Positions 29,396 through 42,556 of a DNA stretch of 64,000 nucleotides are shown here, one piece after another. The first letter of the stretch is position 1, and every line of letters begins with the position of its first letter. Position numbers and translations under genes: made by a program. The notes beneath the pieces are model-generated. The model was not told where the DNA came from. It saw only the letters and a list, made by a program, of their open reading frames with translations, and did no database searches. The stretch spans positions 25,441,254 through 25,505,253 of the forward strand of contig NC_087065.1 of assembly GCF_963678635.1 (NCBI RefSeq). The letters run 5' to 3'. The stretch comes from Symsagittifera roscoffensis. Taxonomy: Eukaryota; Xenacoelomorpha; Acoela; Convolutidae.

Positions 29396-32300
29396 AAGAA
29401 CAAAATGGACGAAGTTATGGAAATATTTTAATCATTTGATAATAACAGCTTCTGTTTAATGAAGGTTATACTAATCAGCAAAGAAACAATTTAAGTTTAA
29501 AGATTTGGTGTTTCACATGATAAGCTCAAACATATGAATTAAAAATAGTGGGATTCTAGTTTGAGCAGCAGAATAACGATATTGATATTAAAATGTACAG
29601 CTTTTCAGCTTCTTTTAAAGCAAGTTTTGATATTAACGGAATGTTGGTAAGAAAAATCAAAGTATGAACAAACAAGAATTTCGAGTAATTTCAATTTTTT
29701 ATGAGAAATGGTGTTGACCAACCGTCCTCAGAATCATTCAAACAGATGCATTGTTGCATGCATTTAAAAAAACGCAAAAAGTAAGCTGCTTGTTACAAAT
29801 TTCCTAGGACCAAGAGTCCTTCTATGAAAAATGGAAATTTGTAGAAAAAAAACGTTATATTTGGTTAATATAAAATATAATCTGAAAGCACTTCTAAAGT
29901 CGAGTAGATATCTTATCTTGAAATATTTGGCGTATTAAGTGTTCTATTGCTTTGCTTTCACCATTTTTTAAAATATGAGTTACTGAAGATAGCTCACCAG
30001 GCATCAAAAGGTTCTGCTAACAGCTGAATTTCCTTAGAAGAAATGGCGGAGTTATTTCTATATATATAACTTTATGTATCTAGAACATTTGGTAAGTGCT
30101 TCATGCTTAATAAACGAGCGTTAATCACTTCAATATTTTGACTTTCAACACTTTTACTTCAGCTTTTTTTTCTAAGTTGTTCAAAGCCCATGAACGTAAC
30201 ATCCACCTATGTTAGATTAGTTGCCTTTCAATCTAAATTAATGCGTAACTTTCAGGTATATAAGTTATATCAAAAAACTTTCCCCTTTTTCCGGCTGAAC
30301 TTTTGCCAGCAATTTTCTGCTGACAATATCAAAACTACCCCAAATAAATTATTTTTTGTTTCTTTTATTATAAATTATTACTATAAACCTCACAAAAACC
30401 TATTTAATATTTAATTTACGCAGTCTTAAAGAAAGAAGTTAAAAGCTCCAAATCGATCTGGTTTCTAAAATTTTTCAGTTAAAGACCATTTTTAGTCTGG
30501 AAAAACTATTGGCTTTTAAGGAATTAACACTAATACAAATGATAGGTTTCAGAGAAAAATTACAAAACGCAGGCTTAAAATTGGTTAAAAATTGGATCGA
30601 AAAAGAAAACCATCTATTTACTTTAATGGAAAACTTTAAAAAAAACTTATGCTTTTGGTTAGTTTCTCCTACTGACTTATGCAATATAGAAAATGTCATG
30701 CCTTTTGTAATTGATATTTCAGTTTTTACAGAAAAGACTGTTGCTTGATTAGGAGAACGCCCTGAATATTCCGACTACACATTAAAGTCAACTGAGAAAT
30801 TTTTGATTACAGAGTATTAAAATTAATCAAAAAGAGTGAAAAAAAGTTTTTGGCTTCACTTTGTCACGCCAAGCGCTATTTTAGGTCCAGAGAAAAACTT
30901 TTGCAGTCTCGTCAAAACGTTTTGCATCAATTAAAATTAAATAGCAAGACCAATTGATCTGTCCAAATTTAATTGGAACGAACTAATCTGATGCTTATGT
31001 TTGTTATAAAATGCAATTTTTTTGCATGTTTTTATCCCAAATTGACCAAATTAGCCGTTTTCAACCCTTCATATTTACATATAATGATTAAAAATGAGCT
31101 GCGGCTCAATATCTTTCAACTGGCACTAGAAACTTTTGTCAAACATTTAGAAAACCGAAAATTGACTGAACAAAAAAACTACTACAGCGGCAAAAACTGT
31201 ATCACGTTTTTCTAAAATTGGAAAAGAGTGTTATCGAAAAATTTCAACCAAAACCTTCGACTGGAAGAAATGCGTACTTTCAGCATATGTTAATATATCG
31301 CAATTTGCTTTTTGTTTGGTTGTTTCGCAGTTTAGCCGTCAAGTTGCCTGCCACTTGTAAAAATCACTGAATTTTTCTGACGAGAGTTTCAAACCACTTG
31401 CCTGTCTTTCAGTTAAAAATTAGTTTAAAAAATGTGATTTTTAATTTTAATCTCATAACTTTTTTTGTCAAATATGACTACAGCTTCTACAATTTTTAGA
31501 TCCTGTTATTTACAAGTGTTTAATCATTGAAAAATCTATCTAAGCACAAGCTTACCAATTTTATCGCTTCGGCTCTGTTTTTTTTGCACAGAATTAAATT
31601 TGAAATTTGAGACAACAAAAAAACCAAGAGCATATTGATGACATTTGAAACAATCAAAGCGATCCTTTGAAACCAATATGAAAAGATGAATTATGGATTT
31701 TTCATAATTCCTGCTAAAATAATAATGTGTTGGCCTCCTGTCAAAATTTTGTAATATAACGTAAAGATTGGCATTTTCATTAGTTTTCTCGCGCTTTTAT
31801 ATTAAACTGAAAAAAGGATCACTGATATTTTTTTATGTTCTACACGATAATTTTTGGTATAATTTGTAAAATGATTAGCTTGAGCTTAGCTTAAATTATA
31901 TGTTTGAAAAATCCTATTAATTAAAAAACAAGAGCCTATATTTTTTTTTAAATAAGAGATGAAAAGGTTGGATAAATTGTAAAAAATATATGATATTTCC
32001 ACTGGTGATATATTTCTCAACACATGGAAGAGTAACTACCTCGGCCTCTTCTGAAATTTACTCGGCTATACAGAATAAATATAGATATATAAGCATTGGT
32101 TATTTTCTGCTCTGAACCTAATTTTGTCAAGATCTGCATGTTTTAAAATATTTATATCAAAAGCTGCAAAATGAATCAAAGGATGACCAAATGCTCTCAA
32201 TGTCAAAAAAAAACGAAAAGCATTGATTGAAAAGCTTGGAAAAACTTTCGTTTAAAAACATTTAAAGAAGATATAAAATGGTCGGGCCGATTGATTCCGA

Positions 32301-32684
32301 CTGCAGATATCATCCGATTGCAGATTAGGTTTTCGGTCAAAGTATCCTCCAATGGTCCACCATCGGGTGCCTTATAACAGCTTTTGCCTTGGCAGTAGAA
32401 AGTTTGCAACATGTATCAGCCTCCGGTTATGTTCATTAGGACTTCCATATTGATCGACTAGAAAAACTAACTAAAAATTTTATTATTAGGGTCAAAATCA
32501 ACTAGTAGGGGTTTAGGAAATCAGACGACAAACAAATTAGACAATCGGAAAATAATAGAACTTAGGTAAATTGCGTGAAAATGCTTACAGACTTGAATTA
32601 TTAACTTTTGATTGAGTTAACTCTGGTTATTCAACCAAACACAAGTCAGTTTCATAGTGCATCACAGTTTGTATCCCGTACCGT

Positions 32685-33090
32685 ACAAAACTTCAAATCC
32701 GAGTATCTTAAAACCTTGCATATTTCAGATCTTGTGCAGACATGATGCATGTTTCGTTTGGACATGGACATGTCTGAATCAGGACTGAGGCAGGTATGGA
32801 TTCTATCACAAATGCAGATCTGCTCAAGGCCTGATTCAGACATGGAAGATACATGGGTCAGATCTGGTGCAGATCTGCTCAGATCTGGTTCAGATCTGAG
32901 GAGATCTGACCCATATATGTTCCAGGTCTGAATCAGGACTTGAGCAGGTCTGCTTTGTGAATCCATACCTGCTTCAGTCCTGATTCAGACATGAACATGT
33001 CCAAACGAAACATTCACCATGTCTGGACCAGATCTGGAATAGGCAAGGTTTTGAGATGCTCAGATCTGGTTTCCAAGTTTTGTTGGATAG
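32685..33090. repeat. ~400 bp imperfect palindrome (foldback) with CAGATCTG units
   Basis: The left arm (from about 32685 to 32887) and right arm (32888 to 33090) are reverse complements with scattered mismatches. Matched landmarks are AAAACCTTGC, TGTTTCGTTTGGACATG, TCTGAATCAGGACTGA, GCAGGTATGGATTC and ATGGGTCAGATCT. The centre is a degenerate run of CAGATCTG-type 8-12-mers. Because of the symmetry both strands show similar open frames (32749-32931 plus, 32652-32966 minus), which are not genes. Related CAGGACAKATATGC units occur at 33346-33520. Confidence 0.85.
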
Positions 33091-33345
33091 ATTTCCACTC
33101 ACTAAAATCCATCTGAATAGCATTTAAATCCTTCTGAATCTCACTTGAATCCTTTTTAAAAGACCCATGAGCGGATCGATTCAAGGGTCTAAAAACAGTT
33201 TAAATCAATTTGTTTTGCTAACAAGGCGAAAAAACAGGCTGTTTAAAAGACTTATTGAAATGTTTTATTTTCAATATTTTAAATAAAAACACGTGCCAGA
33301 TGTTGAAGATATCAAAAAAACGATCCACATAAATCAGATGTATGT

Positions 33346-33520
33346 TGCAGTTCAGGACATATGCAATCTCACAACAAATGAATTAACCCTGAGCATATCT
33401 GTATTTTCTTATATCTGTAACATTAAATTTTTGTTTCTTCCAGGCCTGAACATGTCTGATGCAGTTCAGGACAGATATGCAATCTCACAACAAATGGTTT
33501 AACCCTGGGCATATCTGTAT
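33346..33520. repeat. Direct repeat of a ~60 bp unit
   Basis: A block starting GCAGTTCAGGACA, through GCAATCTCACAACAAATG, to GCATATCTGTATTTT occurs at about 33346-33405 and again at 33460-33520, near-identical. It shares CTGAACATGTCTG text with the palindrome just upstream. Confidence 0.75.
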
Positions 33521-35814
33521 TTTTATTTCATTTCTGTTCGGGATAATCTAAGCATTTTAAAATGTATAAGGTTTTTTTGATTTGATGTTGTATAATTAAC
33601 TCACAATAATAACTTTGATCATTTGATTGATATTTGAATTTTGTCTGGGACGCAGGAAATATTGGCAACTAAAATGTAGTTTTTTTTTGAAAATACGTTA
33701 TTCAACCTAAATATTCTAGTCACAATTTCCGAAAACTGTTTAAAAGTCATCAAAACTACATCAAAGCAAAAAAACTACGCTATTTGTCAATGTACATTCC
33801 GCAAAACTAAATTTTGGTTGTTTTTCTACTTTGTTGTTATACTTATAGGTCGTGCTTATTATTTCGCGCCGTGCATTAATCTGACCTGAGCTCTTCAACT
33901 ATTCCACCCAAAATGATAATCATATCATAATAATATAATCAAAAGCCAAGCTTAACTTATGGTTTTGATCAAATTGATCAAATTTTGATTATACTCAATC
34001 AAAATGATGAGAAATCCTCAAAAAATGCAATTACTTTCACATTTTCGATTTAGTTTGATGCAAATCATTTAAACCAGGAAAAAAAAATTTAAAAATCGAT
34101 ATCCAAAAGACTATACTTGAATTTACTTCAAAAGATGTAAAAACAGCACCAAATTTATAAATTGTATTCTAAAAGTAGGCGCGGTCTTTGCAATTTAATA
34201 ATCGCGAGTAGGGGTAGGGCATTCTAGCGCAATCAATGTCTCTTCCTCTATCACCAAGAACTGGATATAAAATAGGGGGATTCTACCCTTTTGATAAGCA
34301 CTTGGAGCTCAAAAATAATTATAAAGGTCCAACGATCCTTTTGTTGTTATAGTACAGTTGCTTGCACTCTTAATGATTTCGAAGATTGCTTTTTTTGTCA
34401 TCAAAACAGCGAGTCAAGTCTGCGAATTGATATGCGAAAATCGAATAAACTTGCAGAAGCCCGCGGGCTCCGCTGCTTAAGTCGGATGTAGGTCTTATCT
34501 GAGGGCATGTTGGGAGGCGGAAAAGGGGGTTGAATTAATCGAACTACTTAGCGGAGCGAAATATCATGGAGTATTATCTCATTATGGCCTAGTAGGGTAG
34601 GGTGTAGTGGAGCGGAGGGTGGGGGTTGGTTGAGGGTTTGAGGGGTATCGAGCCCTGAACTGCCACTTCAATGGTCTGCTGGTGGCATCATTGAATAAGT
34701 TGTGTGCATTTGCATATTTCCAGGGCTTTTTCCATTAGGCAAACCAGTGGAACATAAAAGAAAAGCACATCAAAACATAATTTATTCCAATTTCGCGAGT
34801 AAACTCAGGCTACTGAAAAGGTAAAAAAAATTGAGCGTAAAAGAAAAGATTACTAAAAATAAACAGAAAAATGTTTTGAAAAAAACAAAGTGAAATTTCA
34901 AAACAAAAACAGACAATTACAAAACATTTCTTCGGGCAGCTCATCAATCAAAATTTTCATCAATCAAAATTTCCATTTGAAAAGCCAATTAGGAATATTG
35001 GATGATTTTTATTTGAGAATGTTACTTCAATTCATAATTACTACTTTGATATGGGTTTGAAAAGCCAATTAGGAAGGTTTAATGAATATTATTTTAAAAA
35101 ATTACCGTTTGTTTCGCGGTCAAAAACCGGTCAAAAACCAGGTCAAGGACGGAGGCGTGCAGTATCATTACGTTTTTTTCAGCGATCAATTCCGCATAAT
35201 TTTCATTATTTTGTTCCGGTTGAGCTCAAATGGTAAAATAATTCCAGATTCGCCCATTTTTGCTTAATAAATGATCTAGAAGTATGCGCTCTTTTCAAAA
35301 TACTGAAAAAAAAAGATGAATACTGTATCAACCATTCCCGTGAATTAGGTACATTCTGAAAGTGTTAGAAAATAACCTATCTTTTGGTACGAACCTTCGA
35401 AACCTTCAAAGTCTTCCTAAGCCCTGGTTTTTCCCGCTTTATTCCGTCTGCGATTTTACTTGATGGCAGGAGGACTTTGTACTAGTCTTGTAATAAAAGC
35501 CTGCGGCATTTTAACGGGAACAGAGGAAAGCTAAACCCTTTATGCTAGATTAGGTATTCGCCCTTAAGTTTTCTTTCTCAACTTGACTTGGAGCGTCAAA
35601 AAGAGCGTTTTGAAACTCTTTGAACAGTTTTTCCTCAAAGTAGCTTTGTTCGTTTTATTCTTAGCTGCCTTCGGGGTTCGACGCTTCTTCACTATACCAT
35701 TTAATAGAGGACTGTTTGGCTCAAAAAATGGTCAGCTTGATGCCTTTTCTAAGGATGATCACATTTCCTTAAATGCGTCGGCTAATCCCTCAATTTCAAT
35801 GGGTACCAATATTC

Positions 35815-35905
35815 AGGGGCGGATTTAGGGGGGGAGGGTTGGACGCCCCCCCCCCCTCAGGGATTCGACCCCCTGCCGACCCAAAGGGTCCCCCCTATGA
35901 TACTT
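35815..35905. mobile_element. End fragment of hAT-like repeat
   Basis: Begins CAGGGGCGGATTTAGG followed by G- and C-runs and GACCCAAAGGGTCCC. It matches the end region of 62147-62530 (reverse) and 21660-21690. The opposite end is not recognisable, so this is a truncated copy. Confidence 0.5.
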
Positions 35906-36489
35906 TTTCAGAAAAACGAGCAAATTTTGATCTCACAAGAAGCATTTAGGATAGTGCGCATCTCCGCCACTAGCGAACCCCAAGATTTCAAGTTCGACTC
36001 AGCTTTTCAACTTTTTTTTTCAGTGCGAAGCCGAAGTATTTATATTCCTCGTTTTTAATGAGAGTCGGAATTACAACTCTGCTCGTAAAAGGGCAAAGAT
36101 CTGATTGTTTTGACTGCTCATTATCGTCATGTTGAAAAATTATCAATTTGATACAATGTTTCAAAAAAGGAAAAAAATTGAAGAACATCCCCTCACTCAA
36201 TATTTAAGAAAAAAAGTGGTAATTTTTGCGTCTGGTGAGTATGCAAAGAAGCCAAGATACCTGCTACAATTTGGAAAAATTTTATCCTCCGCTGACGCTC
36301 TTATTGGAGAAAAAGTTTCACGCCGAATTATACTTACAAAAGTCAACTAGGGGTTCAAATCCCGATAGTTTTGCAGAAAAAAAAAGCAAACGAATTTTTT
36401 CTATGTGCAAGAAATATAATCTGATAGAATAAAAAACGACCAAAAGAGCTTGTTATGAAGGTTTAGAAAAACAAAACCACGCCAGCTAA

Positions 36490-37010
36490 ATCATTTCGTC
36501 ACTTTCTTTAAAAGTCGGAACAATAAGAGTTTCTGCCAAAGCTTCTGAGTAGAAAAAAAATTACCAAAGTTTTATTTATTTATTGCGCTCTTTTTGAGTC
36601 GCAAAGGTCATATAGAAAAGTGTTCAAGCTAGTTTGCCAATTGGACGACAAAAAATTGAAAGTATTTTGGTTAGTGCAGTGGAAATGAAATAATTTGAAA
36701 GTTTTCAAAAAAAAAACAATTGGACTGCCGAAAAATTCTGGGGGTTTAAAAGTGGCCAAATTGGCCATGTTTTCAATCATTCATAATGGCTAGCGAGAAA
36801 TATTTATGCGTGGCGAATTATCCCGCACAACAAATTCGTTCCAAATTGATTTGAGGCTAGCTAATCGGTCGTATTAATTTCGTACGACTCAAAATTTTAC
36901 ACTTTGATACTGTTTAAAAATTATAGGTTTTCATTATTTTTTCCCGAAAAATATTCGATATGAATTGTGGGACTGTCGGAATTTTCAGGGCTACTCTATA
37001 GATGTTAAAA
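36490..37010. mobile_element. Rearranged GTTCCGAC-family fragments
   Basis: A reverse-orientation end (CACTTTCTTTAAAAGTCGGAAC, 36500-36521) is followed by forward fragments (AAATTCGTTCCAAATTG at about 36831; GACTGTCGGAATTTTCAGGGC at about 36970). Eroded and mosaic. Confidence 0.5.
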
Positions 37011-37740
37011 GCCTATCAAAAAGGTCAAGTTGTCACCCTGATACAAAAGTTTTGTATATAATGACAAAATTCTGAATTTTGTTTCGCAAATATTTTCAGA
37101 ATTTTTTCAGAATTTAGTTTTGCATTTATTTATCAGCTATGTATCACAACAATGTTGTCCTGGGATACGCATCATTTCATATTTATAGCAAGGCAACCAC
37201 ACTTTAACAATTTTTCTTCCATGTTATCATTTATTACAATTCTCTGGTTATTGTAATAAATAACCTGATGTTTCTACAAAAGTTTTATCAAGGCGGCGTG
37301 GGATTAAACTCTGACTCGAGATGTTTTTTTTCTGGCATTTTTTTATTAACTCAAAAAATTAGATCAAATCAATTTTGAACATATTTAGCTGTTTTGGCAG
37401 ATTTGTATTGTGAGCCGATCTTTGCTCTCTTTTCAATAAACAAGAATTTTTAATTTAAACAGAACATGAGCCAAAAAAGCCTGTATATTTCGCTTTATAT
37501 TTTTCCTAGGTTTTTTGATTTCTAATTCAAAATTTAGAACCAAATTTTTGAGTTGATCTACATTTGTTCAAAATTTTTGATGACTTAAAAAGTTATCTGA
37601 AAAATTGTGTCTTCCTGGTTTTGTCTATTTTAAAAACGCTCAAAGAGAGACAAACTTGACAGCAAAATAAACAATTTTGAGCCGTAATTTATGTTCCTAG
37701 ATAAATTTAATAAAGTTTCGATTTAAAAAAAAAGATCTAC

Positions 37741-38190
37741 ATTTTTCCAATTTTCAGTGTATATTTTGGTTGTTGCACCAGAAGATTGGTGCTAACTTCA
37801 AATCAATTATGATGACACTAATTTTTATGAATTAACTTAGATGTGACCAAAAAAATTGATTTTAGACGTCGATGAAAACTACAAACATGGAGACTTGAAT
37901 GTACTGTTAACATGTGTGAAATTTTTATGCTGACTAAAATGAACTTTCGTTCGAACTTTAATAAATTCGAATCAATTTTTCACGTGTCGCAATTGTATAA
38001 TTTATGCATTTCAAAAATGTTTCTATAATATTTGGATTAACTATTTATAAATCATTTGTAATAAATATTTTGATATGGAAAGGGGTTAAAAACTCTTTTT
38101 GTATCTGTAAAAGCCTGTTTCAAGCCTTGAGTTTTGTTAGTTTTTTGCTTTTCGTCCAAAAAGCTAGTTTTGCAAAAAGAGTGTATTGTC
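37741..38190. mobile_element. Interior copy of the 15.1-15.8 kb TIR element
   Basis: Matches 15290-15730 over most of its length (e.g. AATTATGATGACACTAATTT, GTCGATGAAAACTACAAAC, TTCAAGCCTTGAGTTTTGTTAG) with small indels. Terminal inverted repeats are missing. Confidence 0.8.
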
Positions 38191-39730
38191 TAAATACCTT
38201 TTATGGGAGACAAAACCTTCCGTTGAACCAGTTAGCATATCTTTATTAACTCGAACTGTAGTTTTCCGAAACACTTTAAGTAGTTTGCTCAAAAAATGTC
38301 CCCATCTAGTAAATTTAGCATTGTTCAAGCCCCGTAGAAAAATCACAGATTTAAGTAAGGCTCACCACATTTCAGCAATCGGCTATTATGATTCACTAAC
38401 AATTAAAATGGTTTTGTGATATTGCGATAACTGAGCCTATATTGCGATAACTGAAATATTATTTTAAATTAAATTATATTAAATCTAATTACAACGTGCT
38501 TTTTTTGTTGGTCCAATTTATGCTTATTAGTCAACCCTTGTACAATTGCATATTCAGTAGTTTTATGAAATATAACTATTTTATGACGTTTTCTTCTCGG
38601 TCATTCAATGTATGAGGAAATGATAGATAATTGAGCTTTTAAAAAGCTTAGACATTGAGTGTTTAAAAATTGCAACTTTGAACCAATTGAGTGCAAGATT
38701 TTTTATTGTATTAACATGTAAGCAGTGATTTAATACAGCTAAAACAGCATTTCATTTAAGATTGAAGCCAACTTATTTTAATTGCAGAAAGTCGGAGCAA
38801 TTAACAGAAGCAATTAACTTTTTTTGAAGCAGATTTATGCAGAAGCTAATTTTTTTTGACAAAACTGCGCATCAAACTATTTTACATTCATCTATTCAAA
38901 TTCTTTCAAGCAATAGTCAAACTGTTAAAAATCCTCCTTGAAAATCGCTAATTAGCTTTTAAAACACGTAAAAAGATTTTAATCTGTAATTTTTTTTACA
39001 TTGCTGATTACCCGAATAAAACGCCCAGAACTTGAAAATAAAACGCGTTTTTTCTTCAGTTCGTTTTGCAAACTTCAAACTGAAAAATTTACTTCAAAAA
39101 CGGATCTTTTTTGGCTTTTCTAGTCAATCAAAAACTACAGCGAAACTACCAAGTCAAATACTGACCAAAATAAATCAAAGTGAGCCTCATAAGCATTACA
39201 AAAAACTTTGAGCAGGCTATTATCTCCAGAAGAGTGTCTAACTTAGATTATTTTTAGTTGATAGATGTTATTTTTACTATATGAACTATAAAACACCATT
39301 TAAAAAAAAAAATTTAAGCATTTTGCGAAATTTTGTGGAATTTACATTCTTCATATTTTTTTTTGTGCTGCGTTTGAGACTAACTTTGATTCATTTTTGT
39401 CAAAAGCTGGCTTGGTAGTGGCTTTGGCGTAGGTTTTGATTAATTGAAAACACCAAAAATGATTCGTTTTTGGGGTAAAACTTCGGACCCGAATTCAGCT
39501 TAGAATTTGGTAAAATTTTAAGCAAGTTTTGTCTTCATCGTTTTTTCCTAAATTCAACCCAATTTGAAAAAAATGCGCTAAAATCTTGTGCGTTTATTTC
39601 AAGTTTGTCCGGATAATTTAAATCAGCACTGATTTATGATCTTTAATACTTCCAGAATCAAATTGAAAAAATGTTTGGTAACAAATGAGTTATGTTCTCT
39701 TTCAAGCTGGAAAGTCTCTGATAACGTGTT

Positions 39731-39855
39731 TTATTCTAATATTGCAACAGGAAAGGTGATCGGAATATTGCGTGCTAGTTGCTCATCAAACAGCTCCTTC
39801 AAACCAAAATCAGGCGCCATAGAGACCATCTCATGGAGTTCATATACATGTAATA
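39731..39855 (-). pseudogene. Short coding-like relic
   Basis: About 40 codons on the minus strand with protein-like text (LHEMVSMAPDFGLKELFDEQ, then RNIPITFPVAILE and a stop), bounded upstream by a repeat starting at 39858. No family recognised. It may be a fragment of an older transposon protein or of a host exon. Confidence 0.25.
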
Positions 39856-40436
39856 ATTGTTCCGACCATCGAAACTGAGGAAGAACTTTGTATTCGGGTG
39901 TGTTTTAGTTGTTTTTTTGTTTTTCACGCAAAATCAGCTACCAAAGGTAATCATCGGACAAAGTTGAGCGATATATCATAATAAAGCCTTTTCAGTCGTT
40001 TACAGCTTAGAGAAAAACCGGTTTGAATTTTTTTTGATTTTTGGTCTAATTGCAAGTTAATGAGCCGCGCAGGCTTATAATAGCTTATTTAATCTTAATT
40101 TAAGCCGTGAAAACTTATTTTTACTCGAATATTGTGGTTTTTGGAGTTTTTTAGCCCAATTTTTGGAATAAAAAAACTTGAAACTTCAAAAAGTTTTCAC
40201 AAAAATTTTGAAGTTTTGAAAATTTGAAATTTTTTCCCTTTTTTTCGGTTTTCTAGTCATTTTTCAGCAAAAACAGTTTTTCAATTGGCCTATTTTACGA
40301 TTACTCTCTTATATGCCGAAAAAATTTTTTTCCATCAGATCTTTCTATTACAACATGCAGAATAAAACGACACCAATTTGAAGAAAAAAAAACATTTTTT
40401 TGAATTTTTTAAGACTGTGGTCGGAATATTCTGCGC
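39856..40436. mobile_element. Related repeat with GTTCCGACC start and GGTCGGAATATTC end
   Basis: Starts TTGTTCCGACCATCG and ends GTGGTCGGAATATTCTGCGC. The start GTTCCGACC and end GGTCGGAAT are inverted repeats. The interior differs from the main GTTCCGAC family but matches 27194-27490 in part. Confidence 0.55.
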
Positions 40437-40937
40437 TACTTTCACATTATCTGGTTATCCTTGTTTCAGTCATGATTTGAGCGGCACATAAAAAACAGTA
40501 GCTTTCTCAGTGTCAAAAAAAAAATTGCTGTAGTTGCATTGAAGACTACATAGTTTGGTTGTTTAACGTTTTGAAAAGCAAAGCCCAAATCACCCATCAA
40601 ACTAGTCAACTTACTCTAGTAAAGGGATTAGTTTGCAGCTGATAGGAGCTATATTTTTGAGCCTACGATCAAGCCAAATTGACGGTGGCGGAAAAGTACA
40701 TTCGAATCACAACCCCCCCCCCCCCCCGCCCCATTCGGATGTGCTCGTTGCTTGAGGGTGAGGCAACACTGCCCAGCCCAGAAAATAACCAACAAAAATT
40801 GCATGAAGTTCTTAAGCAGGGGCACAACAGCGGTCCTTGTAAGCAGGGGTTCTCTTGTTGGTCATTTCCCTCGTAGATAAAGAGTAGTAAATTGTCAATT
40901 TTGAAATTAAACGTGGAATTTTCCTGTGTTTTATTAG

Positions 40938-41073
40938 ACTGCCCGGCTATGACATCGCCCTGATGCATGTGAACATCTGGACTACTCTAGCAGTGTGTGT
41001 CCAGAGACTGGCTGCCATCAAGTGGCCCTTCGAATACTCCCAAATGTTCTCCAGACAGAGGTGTCTAATCATT
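40938..41073 (+). CDS. GPCR exon: TM3 and ICL2
   Basis: Acceptor TGTTTTATTAG ends at 40937. One base completes a split codon, then 45 codons: LPGYDIALMHVNIWTTLAVC (TM3), the E/DRY position occupied by VQRLAAIKWPF, and ICL2 running into TM4 (YSQMFSRQRCLII). The donor is ATT|GTTAGT at 41074, phase 0. The HVNIWTTLAV and AAIKWPF text is typical of invertebrate FMRFamide/neuropeptide-type receptors. Arg3.50 is kept, but Asp/Glu3.49 is Gln and Tyr3.51 is Leu, which is unusual. GC-rich compared with its intron surroundings. Confidence 0.9.
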
Positions 41074-41808
41074 GTTAGTACATACATACCTTACAATCAC
41101 ATTCACACAATCATCACAACGCAACATAGTTAAGCACCGAAAATGATCAATTGTTGAATTAATTCATTTTTGTGGTTAAAAATGACAGTAAGTAAGCCTG
41201 GGAACAGCTGATGTGTGCGGTTCAGCGAGATCTAGCTAAAAATTTTTCTGAAGATATTTTCAAAACTTTTTCGTAAAATAATTGACTTCTTACAATTTAA
41301 CCTCTACAAATCTACTTGAGAAATCCCATCAGGATTTTCCGAGCTTTAATCTCATACCGCTCGGCTCAAAAATTGATGTTCCTTTCGTTCCTGATCTTTA
41401 AAAAGTTAGTTATTTCTCTGAGGAGTTTCAAAAGACTTTTAAAAAAGTTAAATTACAGAAAAATTTACATTAAGTTAAATTACAGAAAAATTTAAACTTA
41501 GCTGACAAAAACGTTTAAAAAACTCTTTCGCTTTGTGATATAGTTTATTATATAAAACAAAAACTTTGAAATTCAAAAAGTCTCTGTTTCAAAAACTAGT
41601 TCCTTTGTTTTCCAAGTTAGGTTTCTGTAGACATCGAAAACTAAATTTTTGTTTAAATTTGTAATAGTGATAAAAAATAGTTGGCTTTTGAAACCTTGAG
41701 TGGTTATTGATCAGTTGAAAGCTAAATCACACAATAAATTAAAATAAAAAATTGAATCAAAAGTTAACTTTCGTAATGGTCTGTCCACAGGTAATACAAA
41801 AACAACTC

Positions 41809-42354
41809 AAACAAGACTGCTTGTATCGTGGCCCAGCCCTGAAAGTTCCGAATGCATTTTTAGGCCTATGGAGCAGTGTTCACCTATAAAAATAATTAAC
41901 CTTTTTAAAAAAAAATGATTTTTTATAAATTGTTTGAGATTTTTTTATCATTACCCAACACGCCATTTAAAAAACAAAGTGATAAATTTTGCTCCTAAAA
42001 TGTATCATTTTTGACAAATAGCCTGCTTCAACTAGTTTTGAATGGTTTGGAATGACGGATTAAATCTCCGCTTAATAGCTCAAATGAATCACTCGTTAAT
42101 TGGTAATCTTTAAGCCCACAAAACTTTACGAAACAGGCAATCGTTAAACCCCCAACTTTACGAAAAAAGATCACAAGTGTTTTTTTTTTAATTTTGAGCT
42201 CGAAACAGCAATATTTTTATATTTATTAAAAGTAAATCTTGAAGAAACCAAAAAAAATCTTCAAAAACTGCTACTTAAAAAGCCAACATTTGTCTCGAGA
42301 AAAAAAAACAACCCTGAGCACAAAGTTTCCGCCACTTTCTTCAAGAATCGGAGC
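41809..42354 (-). mobile_element. GTTCCGAC-family copy, reverse orientation
   Basis: Begins AACAAGACTGCTTGTATCG, has the GACGGATTAAATCTCCGCTT core and ends CCGCCACTTTCTTCAAGAATCGGAGC. Full length but diverged, with an internal partial repeat of the CCCACAAAACTTTACGAAA block. Confidence 0.8.
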
Positions 42355-42556
42355 AAAAAGAAATAAAAATTTGCCGATTTGTTTCTTGGTATGTCAGCCC
42401 GATTGCATTAAACTCTTAAAACTGCTTTCAAAAACCAAATTGAGACAGCAGAGCAATTCAGTAACGCTCCAGATTTTATCAGCAACATTTAGAAAACGAA
42501 TTTTGTACGATAGACCAAACATAAGCAACTATGAACCGCACTCAGTGAAAAGAAAA

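Larger units (their letters stand above)
21390..40937 (+). other. ~19.5 kb GPCR intron interval filled with repeats
   Basis: Between the TM2 and TM3 exons. At least one short exon (ECL1) is expected inside but not identified. Contents are listed separately: hAT-like and AT-rich TIR elements (21.4-23.0 kb), a 271 bp tandem duplication, a minus-strand nested gene/pseudogene (24.5-25.4 kb), a possible SINE (28.0 kb), a palindrome (32.7-33.1 kb) and partial copies of the GTTCCGAC family. Stretches 26.0-27.1, 29.4-32.6, 33.5-35.8 and 38.3-39.7 kb show nothing beyond AT-rich non-coding sequence and decayed fragments. Confidence 0.7.

Noticed and set aside
32652-32966. ORFs on both strands over the palindrome (32652-32966 minus, 32749-32931 plus)
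   Set aside because: Produced by the symmetric CAGATCTG repeats; both strands read alike.
40669-40968. ORFs 40669-40968 (minus) and 40679-40876 (plus) near the TM3 exon
   Set aside because: Driven by a long C-run (about 40711-40729) and by antisense of the exon; no domain.
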